Shown: positions 34,522 through 49,177, counted from the stretch's first letter. The stretch: DNA of 64,000 bases from Argentina anserina (GCF_933775445.1 NC_065875.1:2728001-2792000); one strand, 5' to 3'. Notes: a model not told the origin generated them from the sequence alone. Made by a program: numbers and translations.

Positions 34522-37315
34522 ATTTTTACACTTTCCTAGCATATCTGTCTAGAGAAAAAAGAGTACTGCAAAAGACTGTTGTGTGTTTGTAGTTGTGCTA
34601 AGCATTACAAAGCTTTTTTAATATGTTGTCTTATGTATAATATATCGCATGCTGTGCAAGATACATTTTGCCGGTTCAATGACTTCATGAGTGTGGTAGT
34701 TATGTAATGTTGCTAGTTTTGTTACCAACAAGTAGTTGGTGTTGTGATGAAAGTGTCTTCCCATGGGTTACATTTGATTGAGTGCAGGAAGGTACTTGGT
34801 TATCTATAACCAGATGTTATGAGAGAATACTCGTTGCAATGGCCGGCTTGAGCTGAAAAGCATATGTGGCACTTGAGGCCTAAGTTGCAAGGAATTGGCA
34901 TAAGATGCTCTGGAGTCTGCATAGTTGAAGGAGGTGAGTTGTGAAGAGAGAACCCCAGCTGATTCAATGAATTTGAGATTGTCGAGTGCATTGATATACT
35001 TCAACTGCTCAGCCTGCAACTATGAGCGACCGAGCGACCCCAGCTATGAGTCTGTCGAAGAGACTTGAAGTTGTTGATCGGACAGAATAGGGTTCCACAC
35101 AGAGCCACCATAACTCGAACTGTCGGAAGTACTGGAGAAGAAGAATTGATAAATTGTAAACGAGGGACGAAGTCATCCTATTAGACTTCCTGATGTAACG
35201 CGTAGCTAAATTTCTGGCACAGGGTTGAACACATACCCCATCGACATTCAAAGTTTTCCCAAGTACTGGACCATAGGATGATGAAGCAGACTGGGTTAGG
35301 CAAATTGTACATAATCAATGATGTAGTTGGTTGTTGGGAAATTCACAAGTCACAACTCATTGCTAAGAAATCAATCAAATCATTGCTTTCCAAATTTCTG
35401 AAGCTTCACTTATTTTATCTGGATATAGATGGATATAATTTAATTTATCCATAATTTAATTTCCAAAACACGTGAGGGTTCTCGTGTGTGATTCGTAACG
35501 CAGAGGAAGAAGATAAAACGTGGCCTTATCATTCTGGAAATGGAGACTATTTTTGGTGAATATATCATTCTTTTTCCATTTTAAATCATCCTGTTCAAGT
35601 GGTAATCCTGGAGGAGCCAATTTCTTGAAGTTACAAAGATTTGTATTGAGGAGTTAGATTAGCAAGGAATAACAACACTAACCATGTACGAGTAACCAAC
35701 AATATCATGTCTAATATTTTTTTTAACTTGAAAAAACAAAGATTTTTCCGGTTTGCATCTTATTTTGGAACTTGGATGTCACTAGATAAAAGATTTTGAT
35801 CTTGCTATTTCAACTGTGGAGGGCCCACCGATCCCTAAGCGCAAACTTACTGTGATCACGAAGTGCTAGTTTTATCAAAAACATAGGGTGCTGCCCTTTT
35901 TATTGTTTTTCAATCTTCTTCAAATCTTCATTTGTTGTATTATGATGGGAGAAATCGGGAAGATACCACGTCCCCACTTCCCGTATGTCTTACCACATTT
36001 TCCTAATTGTAAATTAAGAATCGGTTGATCAATTACTCCAGTAGTAGTAGCTAGTATCTTTTAAGAAGTGCGGTGTCTCAATTTATATTTTTTGTTAAGG
36101 TGATGTTATGCACGCACATTTTTGTTTATCAACACACCTTTTTTTTTTGAAGTAAGAGCTAGTGCAGTGTCCTCAAATTTTCATTAAAGTCGAATACAAG
36201 AGGGGATATGAAACTTAAACCTCTGATTATAAAGACATGACATAAGATCAAAGATCGCTATAAATAAGTACTCAACAAAATACCAATTAACAAATAGTAC
36301 TACACTAATAACAATTTTATTTGCTTTTGAATAATGGTGACATGGTAGAGAGATCACTAGATACGTAACTCAATCAACGATGAAACAACAATTACATATC
36401 TTAATGTCTAATAAAACAACTCTCCAACTATGTTGCTGCCGAAAAATAAATATGATGACACTTAGTCTCATACTGTTACTAGGCGGCAACGACCATTTCA
36501 CAAAATAATGAACTCGCTACCGACTTAAAGCAGACATGACACACTACAACTTATAATTTGATTCTCATTGGCTCCCATCATTGATGGGCTAGGTACGTGT
36601 AAACAATAAGATTAGTGTGAGTAACACTTCTCTCTTGCTCTAGCCCCGGAAGAAAGCACCTAATCGCAGCATCAAGCCTATCTGACTCACTCTCATCTGG
36701 CCGAGAAATCAACCGTAATTTCCTACATAATAATTTAAATTGCTAAATGCATAAAGTTCATAATAATATCAAAACGATTTTCTTTAAAATCTATGATTGA
36801 TTTTTTAAATATATACTATAAGATATATTATATATACTCTATGATTGATTTATTAAATCAAACATGTCCCCTTAATAAAAGCTCAACTGTTGGTGTGCGC
36901 GATGAAAGTAAGCACAAGTTTCAGTCCTCTCACGATTTAATTTGCATGTGATACTCAGCTTCGCCGGTCTTGTTAGCAAGTCTCTTCGTAGTCCATAGAT
37001 ATATGAATATTAACAAAGTCGTACGAAGTCTCTTGTTGGTTCATAAATATTTTGCGGCAAATTGCAACTTGTATATAAAGTATAGAGTCGTATTATCTCT
37101 CATTTTAGGTGGGAGCAATCGGATTATGGTTATCAAATGTGGCACGAATGCATGCACGTGCCTATATTACTTTACTCATGCCACCACTGGCTCTCGCTAT
37201 AGTATTCTCTATATAAGTCTATGATCGATAACATATAACAACTCGAAGTAGCTATTTGGCAATTTCTACAAAGGTAGAGGGAGACAGATAGAGAGTAGAG
37301 AGAAGAGAGAGATCG
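34522..37315. other. Intergenic region
   Basis: Includes the 3' UTR of the WD40 gene and the promoter of the alcohol oxidase gene. Minus-strand open frames at 34804-35019 and 35009-35251 have no domain I can name; the latter begins NVDGV, faintly like a LINE RNase H start, but the rest does not fit. No supported gene. Confidence 0.45.
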
Positions 37316-40300
37316 ATGGGAATGGAGTGTCATCCATTGTTGAGTGGAGCCAGCGATAGCAGAGGCTCAGGAGGTGAAGATGGAAATAAGTTTTACAAAC
37401 GTAGGTTAACATTAGGTGAGATGGAGGCTTTGGCAAGCGTCTGCGATGCTCTATTACCTCCTTTGTCATTAGAGGATTCTAGTTTTGAAGGGAAGGAGGA
37501 GCTATCTGGAAATAAGGCTGTACAGTCTTTCTACCAGGCTTCTGGAGCTCAATCTGGAATCCCAGATGAGGTAAGCTAGCCTTCGCTATCCTCTCTCATA
37601 TTTCTGCAGGATTCCAACTCTGATTTTGAGTGCGGCTAAAGTTATCTATCTCAATCAAGCATCATGTTTACGTTCTTCTGAACTCGAAAGTCGTCTTCTT
37701 ATTTGCAATTCATGAGATGATAATATTCAGTAAGTAGATTAGGTACGTAAATATTATTGACAATACTCATGAGTCATGATGCACTCGATCGTCTTTTTCT
37801 TTTTTTCCGAGGAACTCAAGTAGGATTCTAGAAGCAACAGAAAAGTTAGCCTCTAGAAGAGCGGCACGCATTACCATATATATATATATATATATACAAT
37901 GCGTGGCTATTATGGTCAAGAAACAAGGTCGTAATGAAGGTTAAGTGAAAAATTAGGGAATAGGGACTCACATGTTTAATTAATATTTATTTTCTAAGTT
38001 GTTAGAGAAACACGTACTTTCGCGCACTAAATATGATAGGTCCCGGATTTTTATTTAGTGCAAGACAAGACATGATAGTTACCGTGGAAATAAGAAGCAT
38101 GTACATGAATTTTTGTACATGCTCGATCTGTGCTCGCATGCATACAGAAAAATGATGAAAAATAATGGAAAATTGTACTAGAACAACTTATTGTGGATGA
38201 TATAGTAAAAATATTGCCATGACAAAAAAAAAATTCCTATATAATTACCAGCTGAGAGTTGGCGGCGTTGTTAACTATCTATTGGTTTAAATTATTTTCA
38301 AGAACAGGTTGCCCAGTTGTTGATGAAGAGGGGTTTTACGGAAGCCATAATTCTGGTTAGAATGGTTTTGTGGATCATAAGCACTAGGTTGGGCAGTCTA
38401 CTGCTCTGTGGTTCTCTTTGCTTGGATACCAAGTGGCCCTTTGTTCACAAGTTCTCATGTCTGCCATTGGAGAAGAGAGAGCGAGTTCTGCAGAGGTGGT
38501 TCAGGCACTGGCTTCTCACCCCGATTAGGCTTGCTTTTCTTTACATGAAGATCCTTTGCGTCTTCGTTTTCTTCACCCGGGTACCTTATTCCTATCTCTT
38601 TCCCTTCTACTTCTACATATCATATCAACTAATTAATTCATACGTACAATTAACATCCGATATATATATAAAGATGGTGCATCGATCAGTACCTAACTGT
38701 AGACCCATGATCTTGTTTCGATTGTGTTCTCAAAGTATTCTTAGGCTTATTAGTCTTAAAATTAATTTAAACCCGCGAGTACAATTTTAAACCGATATAA
38801 TGAGCATATTTTTATTTATTTATTTTATAAAGGAGGAGACAAAATAACATGATCTAAATTCTAACAAATAGGATAAACAAAAACTCAATCCGGCATGTGT
38901 ACATCCACACATGTAAAACCATAAATATAAAAACCCTTAGCAAATAACAAACTTTCAGCCAAGAAACTCTTAATTAAAGGACGAGATGAAGCTGGTAGCA
39001 TTGACAGACAATTGTGAGATACTAAGAATAGAGAAAATAGATATATCATGATGCTTCTTGTAAGGATGAAAAGAATGTTGAGCAGACTCTCTGAACAATT
39101 CCAAAAAATGATATTGGACTTCCAACACATTAAAAATCTTATATTTAAAATGCACCAGATTCCTAATGATCCAAATAAACCAAATTAGATTACAGGAGAC
39201 TAAAAACTAAAGTTGACGTTTAGGTTTTGGGAACGCTGAAACACCAACACCATTAAACACTTCATCAAGGGTACCCCAAGGCGAGAATGAATGAGAAAAT
39301 AAAAGACAAACCCATTTCCATAAAGCCACAATTTCAGAACAATGCAAAAGAAGATGTGTACCCGATTCCGCATGACTTTCCACAAAAGGAGCAACAAGAT
39401 GGAAGTAAAAAACCTCGCTGTTGTAAAATTTCATCAGTTAGTAAACGCCCATGAAGAGCCTTCTAAACAACAAGAGTTTTGCGGGGTTGAATTGATTTAC
39501 TCCAGATCACTTTACTCTAATCTTTATGCTCACCCTGAGCATATGCATGATACAAAGGTGAGTGGTTGGGGGGAGTGGGTTAGGAAATAAACATATACAA
39601 CCGTTGAGCTCAACATGGAGACCTCTGAAATTTACGAATGCTTGCCTCTCGAACACGACTCAACTCCTCGTATAAGTCTTTGTGACTAGTTAATCACTTA
39701 ATCAGTTGATTAGTCAATGTTGCCATCAAGTTAATGTTTTGAAATTAAACAGTAGTTGAGACATCATCATCATCCCAATGTACTGCCGTTTGAGCTCGGA
39801 AGGCCATTGGCATTAAAAACTCAGATATAGATATCTCGTCAAAGAGCCGTGCCTGATCTGATTGGTTGTTAAGCTAATCAACATCGCAAGGTCACGAGTA
39901 CAAATCTCATTTAAGATGAACACATCATCCACAACTGTCTCATTATTTGAAAAGAATTTTTTTAAATCTACTCACTATTCCTCTCACTTTATATTACCAT
40001 AGTAAGTGGACGTGTAAAAGTTTAGAACATTTTTTTAGAATGGAGATTAAAAGTTTAGAACTACATAGGCGAAATTGAAAACTAGAGCACTAAATAAGAT
40101 AATAGACACATGAAGCCGTTAGGGCCATAATTTAGATCGAATGCAACTTGATGGTGTATAATCATGTTCGACATCCATTACACATGTGTGATGTCTCAGT
40201 TGAACAACATGCATGACAAAAATTTCTCATTTCATGTTAATGTCGACCTTTTTTACTGAGGTATGGGGACATCTGGACATGCATTCAGTTTTTAATTAAT

Positions 40301-42167
40301 GTCATGAACATTATTCCCATGCATAACATTATGAACAAATTGTACCGTAGTCTGCATGCAATAATGCAATCAAGATTCAAGAAGAAAGAGCTACAGATTA
40401 AGCGTTCAATCGTTTTCCTTTTCACAGGTTGACGAAAATGCTGAAAACCCAGCATGGAAAGCCATTGGATATGAAGTAGAACCAGCTGAGAACACCAAAA
40501 GAGTGCCAGAAGAGAGGCCTCTTCACAAGGGAATCATAGAAACCATAAACCAAACTGACACGAGCTTTATAAATTCTCTTGCTGACAAAGGCCTCGAAGT
40601 AACACATGATTCCAAGAACAACCTCTACAAGATCAAATGTGATGTAGTAATTGTTGGCTCTGGCTGTGGAGGAGGTGTTGCAGCAGCTGTTTTAGCAAGT
40701 TCAGGCCAGAAAGTGATTGTTCTTGAGAAAGGGAACTACTTCACTGCGTCGGATTATTCGTCGCTGGAAGGTCCATCCCAGGATCAACTGTATGAATCAG
40801 GAGGCATTCTTGCAACTTTTGATGGGAAAGTAATCCTTCAGGCTGGATCAACAGTAGGTGGTGGATCTTCTGTTAACTGGTCAGCCTGCATTAAACCACC
40901 AGATTCTTTACTTCAGGAATGGGCCAAGGATCACAAGATTGCCTTCTACGGGAGCTCCGAATACGTTTCGGCAATCGATGCTGTGTGGGAGAGAATCGGG
41001 GTTACGGAGACTTGTGTAGAGGAGGGGTTCCAAAATCAAGTGCTGCGAAAAGGGTGTGAGAATTTAGGCCTTGCAGTTGACTTCGTTCCTCGCAATTCTT
41101 CAGAGAAGCATTATTGTGGATCGTGTGGCTATGGTTGTAAGAAAGGAGATAAAAGGGGGACTGATACTACATGGCTAGTGGATGCAGTGGATCATGGTGC
41201 AGTGATCTTATCCGGTTGCAAAGCCGAGAGATTTCTGTTAGAGAAGAGCTACAGGAGTGGAAGTACGAGGAAGAAGACATGCTTGGGAATAATGGCAAAA
41301 AGTTTCAGTAATAACATAACAAAGAGACTGAAAATTGAGGCAAAAGTAACAATTTCAGCTTGTGGAGCTCTTTCGACTCCTCCCTTGATGATCTCTAGTG
41401 GACTAAAGAATTGGCACATAGGCCGAAATCTTCATCTCCACCCTGTCCTAATGGCCTGGGGATACTTCCCTGAGTCGATTAATTCAGAATTCAAGGGTAA
41501 AATCTATGAGGGTGGAATCATCACATCGGTCCATGAGGTCGTGTCAGAGGACTCTAGGCCAAGAGCCATCATAGAAACTCCTGCATTAGGGCCTGGATCA
41601 TTTGCTGTTGTGTGCCCCTGGGAGTCTGGACTAGACATGAAGAAAAGGATGCTGAGATTCTCAAGAACTGCACATTTGATCACAATAATCCGGGATAAGG
41701 GTTCCGGAGTTATTAGGAAGGAGAGAAAAGCAAGCTTTGAGCTTGATGCATCAGACAAAGAGAACTTGAAGGCTGGTTTGAGGCAGGCACTTAGGATTCT
41801 AATAGCAGCAGGAGCAGTTGAAGTTGGCACTCACCGCAGCGATGGGCTGAGACTCAAATGTGAAGGGATTGAAAAGAAGGGACTAGAGGAGTTTCTGGAC
41901 AGGGTCTCCGCAGAAGAAGGGCCACTGTCGCTGGTAGAGAAGTACACTACATATTCCTCAGCTCATCAAATGGGGAGCTGTAGAATGGGAATCAATGAAA
42001 AAGAAGGCGCGGTTGATCAGAATGGGGGGAGTTGGGAAGCCGAAGGTCTATTTGTCTTTGATGGTAGTCTGTTGCCTAGTGCTGTTGGTGTCAATCCGAT
42101 GATCACCATTGAATCAACTGCATACTATCTCTCAAAGAGACTGTCAGAATCTCTGAGAAAACAATAA
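37316..42167 (+). CDS. Long-chain fatty alcohol oxidase (FAO), GMC family
   Basis: Membrane-bound flavoenzyme oxidising long-chain fatty alcohols to aldehydes with release of hydrogen peroxide (omega-oxidation pathway). Exons 37316-37570, 38308-38580, 40428-42167; 755 residues, normal for plant FAO. N-terminus: [20 protein letters not shown], the usual FAO lead domain, then a hydrophobic region at about 160-175 ([17 protein letters not shown]). FAD-binding Rossmann motif [20 protein letters not shown] at about 247-266, with VLEKG closing the beta-alpha-beta unit. Further GMC signatures: [37 protein letters not shown] and [18 protein letters not shown]-terminal catalytic block: [13 protein letters not shown] and [20 protein letters not shown] with the conserved His and Asn. 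Intron 2 (1.85 kb) contains a LINE fragment. The member (FAO1, FAO3 or FAO4 type) is not resolved. Confidence 0.94.
38960..39480 (-). pseudogene. LINE zf-RVT fragment in FAO intron 2
   Basis: Minus-strand translation over several frames gives the tail of a plant LINE reverse-transcriptase polyprotein: [17 protein letters not shown], a CxxCGK-like piece, [20 protein letters not shown] and [17 protein letters not shown]. This is the zf-RVT pattern of LLLHC...LW and W..RN. Frames change at least twice, so it is dead. It lies antisense in the intron. Confidence 0.75.
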
Positions 42168-42860
42168 TTTTCCAATGTTGGTTGATTTTTCTGTCTTTTT
42201 TGTTCTTGTTCTTTCGAGAAAGTGGGTTGATTTCTTTCTTTAAGCCACAATTCACAAAAAACATTCTGCAGCAGAAGTCTTGATAATGAACAATTTTCAT
42301 TACAATATTTTTACCAGGTGTAGTAATTAAGTACTAATCAGATAATAGAGTAAATGATAGTTTGCTCAATGTGTTTCTCAATATATGCACTATCTATGCA
42401 GAGTTAGGTAAGGCATTATATGTTCTGTGACAAGGTAAAAACTTGTTGTGATCAAATCATTCAAATGTAAAATAGCAGAACAGTGGGATGCAAATAACTA
42501 TCTCCCATTTTCATTCTTTTTGTAGTAGTATTTCGGATGACATGGATGTAACCATCTTCAGAGGCGAGAAGTTTGAAAGTCAATGAGAAACATAACTGCC
42601 TGTTTAGAAAATACACGGTACTTACATCATCATATATTTCTAAATTAAAATTGCCAAAGGGACATTAGAAAAGGTTATTTCAGTTGGAAATTGCTTTTCT
42701 TCATTGCATTTGGCACCTTCCGAATTGTATATGCGATGAATGAATGGCAGGATCTCAGACATTGATGTAAGAAAATGTACAGTCCCTCCTCCTGCCTTGG
42801 CTTAATTGCCCCATAGCAGTATTCTGGGGATTCCGTAAAAATTAACAAGACGGATACATC
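42168..42860. other. Convergent FAO / PHO1 3' regions
   Basis: 693 bp separate the two stop codons. Both 3' UTRs must fit here, so transcripts may overlap. No further gene is seen. Confidence 0.55.
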
Positions 42861-45800
42861 TCAGCCATCAGAATCAGCATCACGGAATGGTAGGGGAACC
42901 GTTTTGACTGCCCTGAACTTGCCAACATTATTCAGATGCTCATTCTCTAATCTGTTTGATATAATAGAACTAGTTTAGAAATTGCATAGTTTAATCACAA
43001 GGATCAAGTGTAATGCTAAACAAATTTCTCATTCAACATTAGTACCTGTAGAAGTTCCAATGTCCCCGCCGGATAACCTCTAATGAAGCCAAGAGAAAAT
43101 CCACGAATCGTGACTCAACATACGAAATCTTGTGAAATCCCATAACTGTCTCCACCCAAGCAACTCTCAAAACAGCATTTAAGGCCTGCATCAGTTTAAC
43201 AATATGTTTGAGGATGCGGTTTATTTTTTTTTAAATAAAGTTGTTTAGTGAAAAATTAAGGACCTAAAAACTTACAATGGAAAAGTAGTAGATGCTTTGG
43301 TTCTTCAAAATGAGTTCATCTCTCAGCCATAGGTTCTTGGAATTTGGGTTGAAAAGCCCCCAATCCTGGACAAAATCCCAGTATAACTGATAGACTGTAG
43401 CCACCACAGAAGTGACCACTACTACAGAAAACCATAGATGATTCTGCTGGTTAGCATATGTAATCCTGGCTCCGGCTGCTACCATGGCCGAAACATACTT
43501 CCCCATGTTAGCCAGTTGGTTGACATCAGACTCATCAAACCATCGTCTTGCACACTTTGTAGTACATTGCATTGGATGATCAGATGTCAGTTGGCGGACA
43601 AGAAAACTATGCGATTTGCAAGGTTGAAATATTTAACTATATACATTTGGAATTTAAGAAAGAAGACATTAATCCACATATATAGAAATGTTGGTGGTGT
43701 TACCTGCATTGCACGCCAGTAGTATGGAGCAAATGAAATGACATAAGCTAGCTCTCTGAATAGCCTTCCAGTTTTGCATGTCTCGTATTGGTGTGTTCTG
43801 AAACTTCCAGCAAGAAAGTAGCAGGCTGTGGATTCCATGTGTCTCAGCAATGGGATCTTCAAACAGAGAGAAAATAGTTACTTGGCTAATGAAACTAAGC
43901 GATGGGCGAAAGAGGAACGTTACAGTCGTTTATCTTTTTTTTACATCTTGATTATAATGGATTTAGATAGTGTAACATTAGTGGTTATACCTGGCTAGTT
44001 AGCTGATCAGCCATGAAAAAGTCTACCATCAAAACCTGCAGACGAATAATGCAAACAGGGAAAAACAAAGCTCAACTGGTGATGCTAATTATGTAGTATT
44101 GATTGAAATCAATAATGTTGCGTTTAATGGGATATTGCAATTGGAAGAAAATGTACCTTGTAAAGTGGAGAACAGACTATGTTACGGAGTACTTTGAGGA
44201 AGCAGTAACGTGTAGGTCGATAGAAGATGTCCAAGGGGCATATCAGCAGGGTAATAAAAAACTGAAATTCAGTTGTTCACGATTAGGACAATGCTTCATG
44301 CTATGTTCGTGTCCCAATTTTCTTAGTTGCTTTCTTTCTGAAGCCTGATTTTTGTATTTTGAAGCTCTAGTTACTTGACTAAGAGAAATAAAGAGATAAA
44401 ATCATAAAAACTAACCAGAAGGAAAATTCCAGGAATGGCATCGACTTGGCTTGGCAAGAAGTTTTTAGCCCTTAATATAAGGTGTAAAACCATGGCACCA
44501 ACCACAGCTGTCATAAAAGTTGTGCATATGAGGAAGGCGTCACGGTACTTTAGGGCGGTGCTCGGCTGGAATTCAAATATGAAGTTGCAATTGATTCTTT
44601 TACTCTTCCACATGAACAGGTTGCACCCATACATGAACAAGTGCAAGCTCAGTAATGCAAAGACGCTGAACATTGCACAAAAAATCACACCCTTACAGTT
44701 AGTACCATGGTAGCTAGTTTGATTTACCCTCAACATAAGATTTGAATTATATTGTTGAAGTAGACTCTATTACGGTTAGTAAGGTTAGAAACTTTGTTAT
44801 CTGCAAATTCTACTGGTACAACAAAATAGGGGCTAAAAGTCTCAACTTCAACATATATGCTTTCAGTTTCTTGTCCTACTGCATGTTGGCACTACTTCCG
44901 TGGGATGCACTTGTGGTTCAATACTGCTTCTATATCAGGAGTTCTCATGGTAGAACCGTAGAAGCACATCTAAGATTTCTGAAAAATTACAAATGCAGTT
45001 TGGGAACGCACTGGGAAGCACTTTTTAAGGATATACACATGACAGGTGTTTCGCCGTAGTTACTTTCAGTTTCAGCACTTGCAGAACAAACACATCCATT
45101 AAACATTCTGTACTAGCACTAATGGCAACACAAAAATGTGTACTATTTAAGGGAAATACCTATCATGTGTGCTTCTAAATAAAAAAAAAGCACCTGCTAT
45201 TCTCGTCGAAGTTACTTTCAGTTTAGCACTTTGCAGAAAACAAGCACATTCCTCAAACATTTTATACTAGCACTAATAACAGCACATAAATGTATACTTT
45301 TTAAGGAGATACCTATCATGTGTGTTTCTAAATCAAAAAAGAATTGTCATTTTCACTAAATGTTACTGTCATTATTAACTCTGGCAGGACAAGCACATCC
45401 CTTGAAACATTTTGTTCCAGCACTAACTGTAACCTATTTATGGAGATACCGATCATGTGTGTTTCTAAATAAAAAAAGCACTTGCTATTTAGGCAGAAGT
45501 TACTTTCGGTTTTAACACTTGCAGAACAAGCACATCCTTTAAAACATTTTGTACTAGCACTAGTAGCAGAACTAGATGTATACGGTATACCTATTAAAGA
45601 GATACCTATCATGTGTGTTATTAAATCAAAAAGCAGTTTCAATTTTCGCCGAAGTTACTTTCAGTTTCAGCACTTGCAGAACAAGCACATATTGCACTAG
45701 CAAGTAGAGTAATAGCATTAGCAGCACTAAATGTTTATGCCAATAATTATATATTTGAATAAACAGAAAAGGGTATTGTGAAAGAGAGCATTTACCTAAA

Positions 45801-48800
45801 AACAGGGTAGACAGTTTCCATGTAATCTAGTTCTGTACTGGGAGAGAATATACCAGATAAGTGCGCTAACAGTGCGTATACACTAAACAACGATACAAAG
45901 CAACCTGTGAACAATCCTGCACCAACATAAACCAAACACAAGACCTTTATCAATTTTGTTTTCCAAAAATAAGTAAACAAGATTTAAACTTTATTAAAGA
46001 GTGATCACAACTCACAAATTACCATATCAGACCCAAAAATAAAAAATTGAAACAAATTAATCTGGTCTACTGCTTGATGGGACCCCATTGCCATTATTGA
46101 ATAATAAACCTTTGGGCAAATCCCACTTTGATGATTAGTGGCAAACAAAGACTAATGATCATCCATCATATTGCACATTTTATTGGGGGAGCTTTCAATA
46201 AGGCAAAGAACTAAAGCAGACATTTCCAGTGTGGACCTTAATACTAGGGGTGACACTTCCCGAACTGAAAAATTGAAAATCAAGTCGAAAAAATCGAGTT
46301 GAAACTGAGAAAAACTGAATCGAACACAAATTGAACCGAAATTTAGAAAATTGAACTAAACCGAATTAATTGGTTTGGTTTCCAGTTTGGGCACATAAGA
46401 AACCAAACTGAACCGAAAAATCGAACTATTTATAAAACAATGTCGTTTTACTTTTATCTTACCGAATATTTGATTTAATTAATGTGATTTTAGATTTTAT
46501 ATCATATATAATTATATGTTTTTTTGTAGTGTTATATATGTATATATAATCATTTGTGTATATAATTATATATGTAGGCCCATATATGTATGTTTGCTAA
46601 AACAAACATATATATATATATATATACACATAAATATATTTATATACATGGTTATATAAAATTTCAAGATGTCGTGTAATAAATGATTGAGAGTGGTATG
46701 TTGCCTACAATATTAAATTTAAGCCCTCATTTTTTTGGTTGTATTGTAGTTATATATTCATATTTATAATTTTTTCAAATAAGTAAAAAAGGGGGGGGGG
46801 GAACCCAAAAACATTCAATATGTCAATTTTAGTTTAATTCAATTTTTTTTCAGAAATAAAAAAAACTGAAAAAACCGAACCGAACTAAACCGAACCGATT
46901 GGTTCAATTTTTGGTTTTGCATGTTTAATAACCGTGAACCGAATTGAACTGAACTGAAGTTTAAATTCAGTTCAGTTCCCGGTTTATGTCTAAAACCGAA
47001 CCGAATGGACCGAACTCCGCCCCTACTTAATATACAGAGGTTTCTATGCACAGAGCGAAAATATGGAAAAACTTAAGGAGAGATATGAAGTACCAACAAA
47101 GAAGGTGATCATGTGAGACTCCTTGTGCTGTCTGGGCCTCAGAAACTTCATTGCCTTTTTCTTGTCATTGTTGGCAAAGTGCTTTGTGAATATGGTTTCC
47201 ACTTCGTCCATTAGTCTAACAAACTTGTCAATCCAAGTATAATAAGTTAATAACCATACAGAAGAGAATCACAATCAAAATTCCTCAAAACCGACACTCT
47301 CAATTAGAAACATAATTGACTAGGGTATAAACATTATATCGCCCTTGTGAAATATTCATTCCAAGTGATAGTTACCGATAATAGCTAGATTCAAAGGTAC
47401 ACGAAAGACTAACACTAATGTCACAAGATCAAAAGATATGAAAGAAAAAAAACAGTTGTAGACTAACACCCTAATGTCTCTCTTAAGAACGTTGTAAACA
47501 TTCTTTTCTAATATTACCTGGAGTTCATCGATCGCATAGTGACTATCTATCTATCTATCTAGTTAGTTTTGGAACCTATTTTAGGGCAGTTCAGTTACCT
47601 TGTCAGAACTAATGAAATGAGATCTCTTCACAGCTTTTAGATAACTTGCTGATGCCTGCTGATTCGATACCTGTTAGGGCGAAAATAGTTGTTTAGTTGC
47701 TTGCACCACTAGTTATGTAATCATATATGTACTTAGAAACAATAAGCTATGAGTGGCATGGCCAACAACACTTGAGTTATAGCACTTCTAAGTTCTAACA
47801 CAATACTGACATATATTGAATAATACATATATACAGTCTCTCTCTCTCTATATATATTCTCAAATAAGGAGGTCCGCACCAATGGTATTGGTGCGGATTT
47901 CCATTTTTGAACCACTTTTCGGTCGAATTTCCTCATTTCCACCGTCCAGTATCTATATAATATTGTGTAGATCATCTCTGCAAATTTTCATCCAATTTGG
48001 TGATCTTTAAGGTCCTCAAAATAAAAAAACAAATGGACGGATGAAATTCTGTCAAACATGAATCGTTCATGTTTTTAACAGAAAAACACAATTTTGAGAG
48101 CCTTAGCGATCACCAAATTAGCTGAAATTTTGCAGAGTCGTATCTACACAATATTATCTAGATACTAGACGGTGGAAATGAGGAAATGCGATCGGAAAGT
48201 GGTGCAAAAATAGAAATCCGCACCATATTATATATATAATACATATATATATATAGCTTGTCTCGGTTGCGGAGGTCCGCACCACTGTTTTGGTGCGGAT
48301 TTCTATTTTTGCACCAATTTCCGATTGTATTTCCTCATTTCCACTGTCTAGTATCTAGATAATATTGTGTATATCATCTCTGCAAAATTTCAGCCAATTT
48401 GGTGATCATTAAGACACTCAAAATGACGTTTTTCTGTTAAAAACATGAACGGTTCATGTTTGACAGAATTCAGTCCGTCCATTTGTTTTTTCGATTTTGA
48501 GGACCTTAACGATCACCAAATTGGCTGAAATTTTGCAGAGATGATCTACACAGTATTATCTAGATACTAGACGGTGGAGATAAGGAAAATCGACCGAAAA
48601 TGGTTCAAAAATGGAAATCCGCACCAAAACCATTGGTGCGGACCTTCGCATTTGAGAAAAACTGTATATATACACACCTTGAATCTGTCACTTACATATG
48701 CTTGATCTATACTATTACCACCTTAAAGCAGAACCTGTGCTCATAATTTATCTACAGCAAATAGCTAACGATCACATGTATCCTGTATACCATTATCTTT

Positions 48801-49143
48801 TCCAATTCCCTCTTCTACATGAATTTTTTCAGAAATGCTCAAGGTACCATATGTATCTCACCTTGTCAAATTTCTTCAGGATCTTTGTAAAAGCTACCAT
48901 ATTCAATGAGCTGCCAAAAGTAGAAAGTTTTGATCTATCAAACACACTGTTCAATTTGAAATAACAAGTTACAACTAACTACTGCAGAGAGTCAATGTGT
49001 AGAATTAACCTTTAATCCTAAACTGTGGAGGAATTTTTTTTTTTCTTCTAGCCCTTCCATGAAAAAATTATTAAATTACATGCTACATGACGGTAAATTT
49101 TCTGCTTCAACTAGAATTATGAGCCAACTTTAGATCCCAAAAA

Positions 49144-49177
<34 letters not shown>

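Noticed and set aside
34804..35251. Minus-strand frames downstream of the WD40 gene, one starting NVDGV
   Set aside because: A LINE RNase H start was considered, but the following residues do not continue the family pattern.
46791..46801. G(11) homopolymer
   Set aside because: Likely a slippage or assembly-prone run in a non-coding MITE, without further meaning.
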